Below are positions 18,447 to 18,530 of a stretch of 18,530 nt of DNA, piece by piece; position 1 is the stretch's first letter; each line of letters begins with the position of its first letter. Origin of the DNA: an uncultured Candidatus Altimarinota bacterium (GTDB lineage: Bacteria > Patescibacteriota > Gracilibacteria > BD1-5 > UBA6164). Position numbers and translations under genes: made by a program. Under the pieces are notes generated by a model. The model saw only the letters and a program-made list of their open reading frames with translations, made no database searches and had not been told where the DNA came from. Location of the stretch: assembly GCA_937944175.1 (NCBI GenBank), contig CALDZW010000074.1, positions 1-18,530 of the forward strand, read 5' to 3'.

Positions 18447-18530
18447 TTAAAATGAATACATAATATTAACTACTAGTGTGATCAAGAATCCTGCTGATAT
18501 TACAGCTAAAAATCAAAGAATTCACCATTT
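18447..18530 (-). CDS. C-terminal end of a membrane protein, cut by the window edge
   Basis: Reading into the window from its right end, 27 codons (WGILGFLAVISAGFLITLV, then VNIMYSF) end in TAA TAA at 18444-18449. They form one hydrophobic helix, so the protein ends with a membrane segment. It stops 21 bases before the metalloprotease ATG and is probably in the same transcript. Two of the glycines are TGA. Nothing more can be said about its identity. Confidence 0.65.

Noticed and set aside
1..18530. Reading the many in-frame TGA codons as pseudogene decay, tryptophan (code 4) or selenocysteine
   Set aside because: TGA falls at conserved glycines in many unrelated genes, TGG is still used for Trp, and no frameshifts are needed.

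Overview
The window reads as chromosomal DNA of a Candidate Phyla Radiation bacterium of the Gracilibacteria/Absconditabacteria (BD1-5/SR1) type that uses genetic code 25, in which UGA codes for glycine. Under the standard code almost every gene breaks into fragments. When TGA is read as Gly, nearly all of the window resolves into long complete genes that end in TAA or TAG, and TGA falls on invariant glycines (the GHVDHGKT P-loop of IF-2, SGGVDS of MnmA, GPCSAD of DAHP synthase). TGG is still used at Trp positions. The DNA is AT-rich and several intrinsic terminators can be seen.

Layout, mostly on the minus strand. (1) 2-2861: a unit read from right to left. It starts with a terminator-like hairpin inside a 33-codon leader ORF, followed by a single-chain phenylalanyl-tRNA synthetase (PheS core with a C-terminal FDX-ACB domain), a GNAT acetyltransferase and a class I DAHP synthase. 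(2) 2992-5421: infB (translation initiation factor IF-2) with its own promoter. (3) 5584-7246, plus strand: khpB/jag (RNA-binding KH-R3H protein) and a membrane-anchored helical protein, ending in a terminator shared with the convergent gmk. (4) 7261-10459: a tight unit mnmA - M20 dipeptidase - gmk. mnmA carries an in-frame GC-rich palindromic insert. (5) 10542-12740: a 732-residue secreted, repeat-rich surface or fibre-like protein with its own promoter and terminator. (6) 12876-13571: pyrH. (7) 13659-14801: a lipoprotein of unknown function. (8) 14922-17006: ribonuclease J with a long low-complexity N-terminal extension. (9) 17007-17465: an AT-rich gap. (10) 17466-18530: a membrane-anchored HExxH metalloprotease and the tail of an upstream membrane protein cut by the window edge.

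Functionally the window mixes core information processing (IF-2, PheRS, MnmA, RNase J, KhpB), nucleotide kinases (Gmk, UMP kinase) and three cell-envelope or secreted proteins that could face a host or prey cell. No IS element, CRISPR array, rRNA or tRNA was recognised. The most unusual points are the fused single-chain PheRS with its leader region, the palindromic element translated inside MnmA, and the surface protein and metalloprotease.
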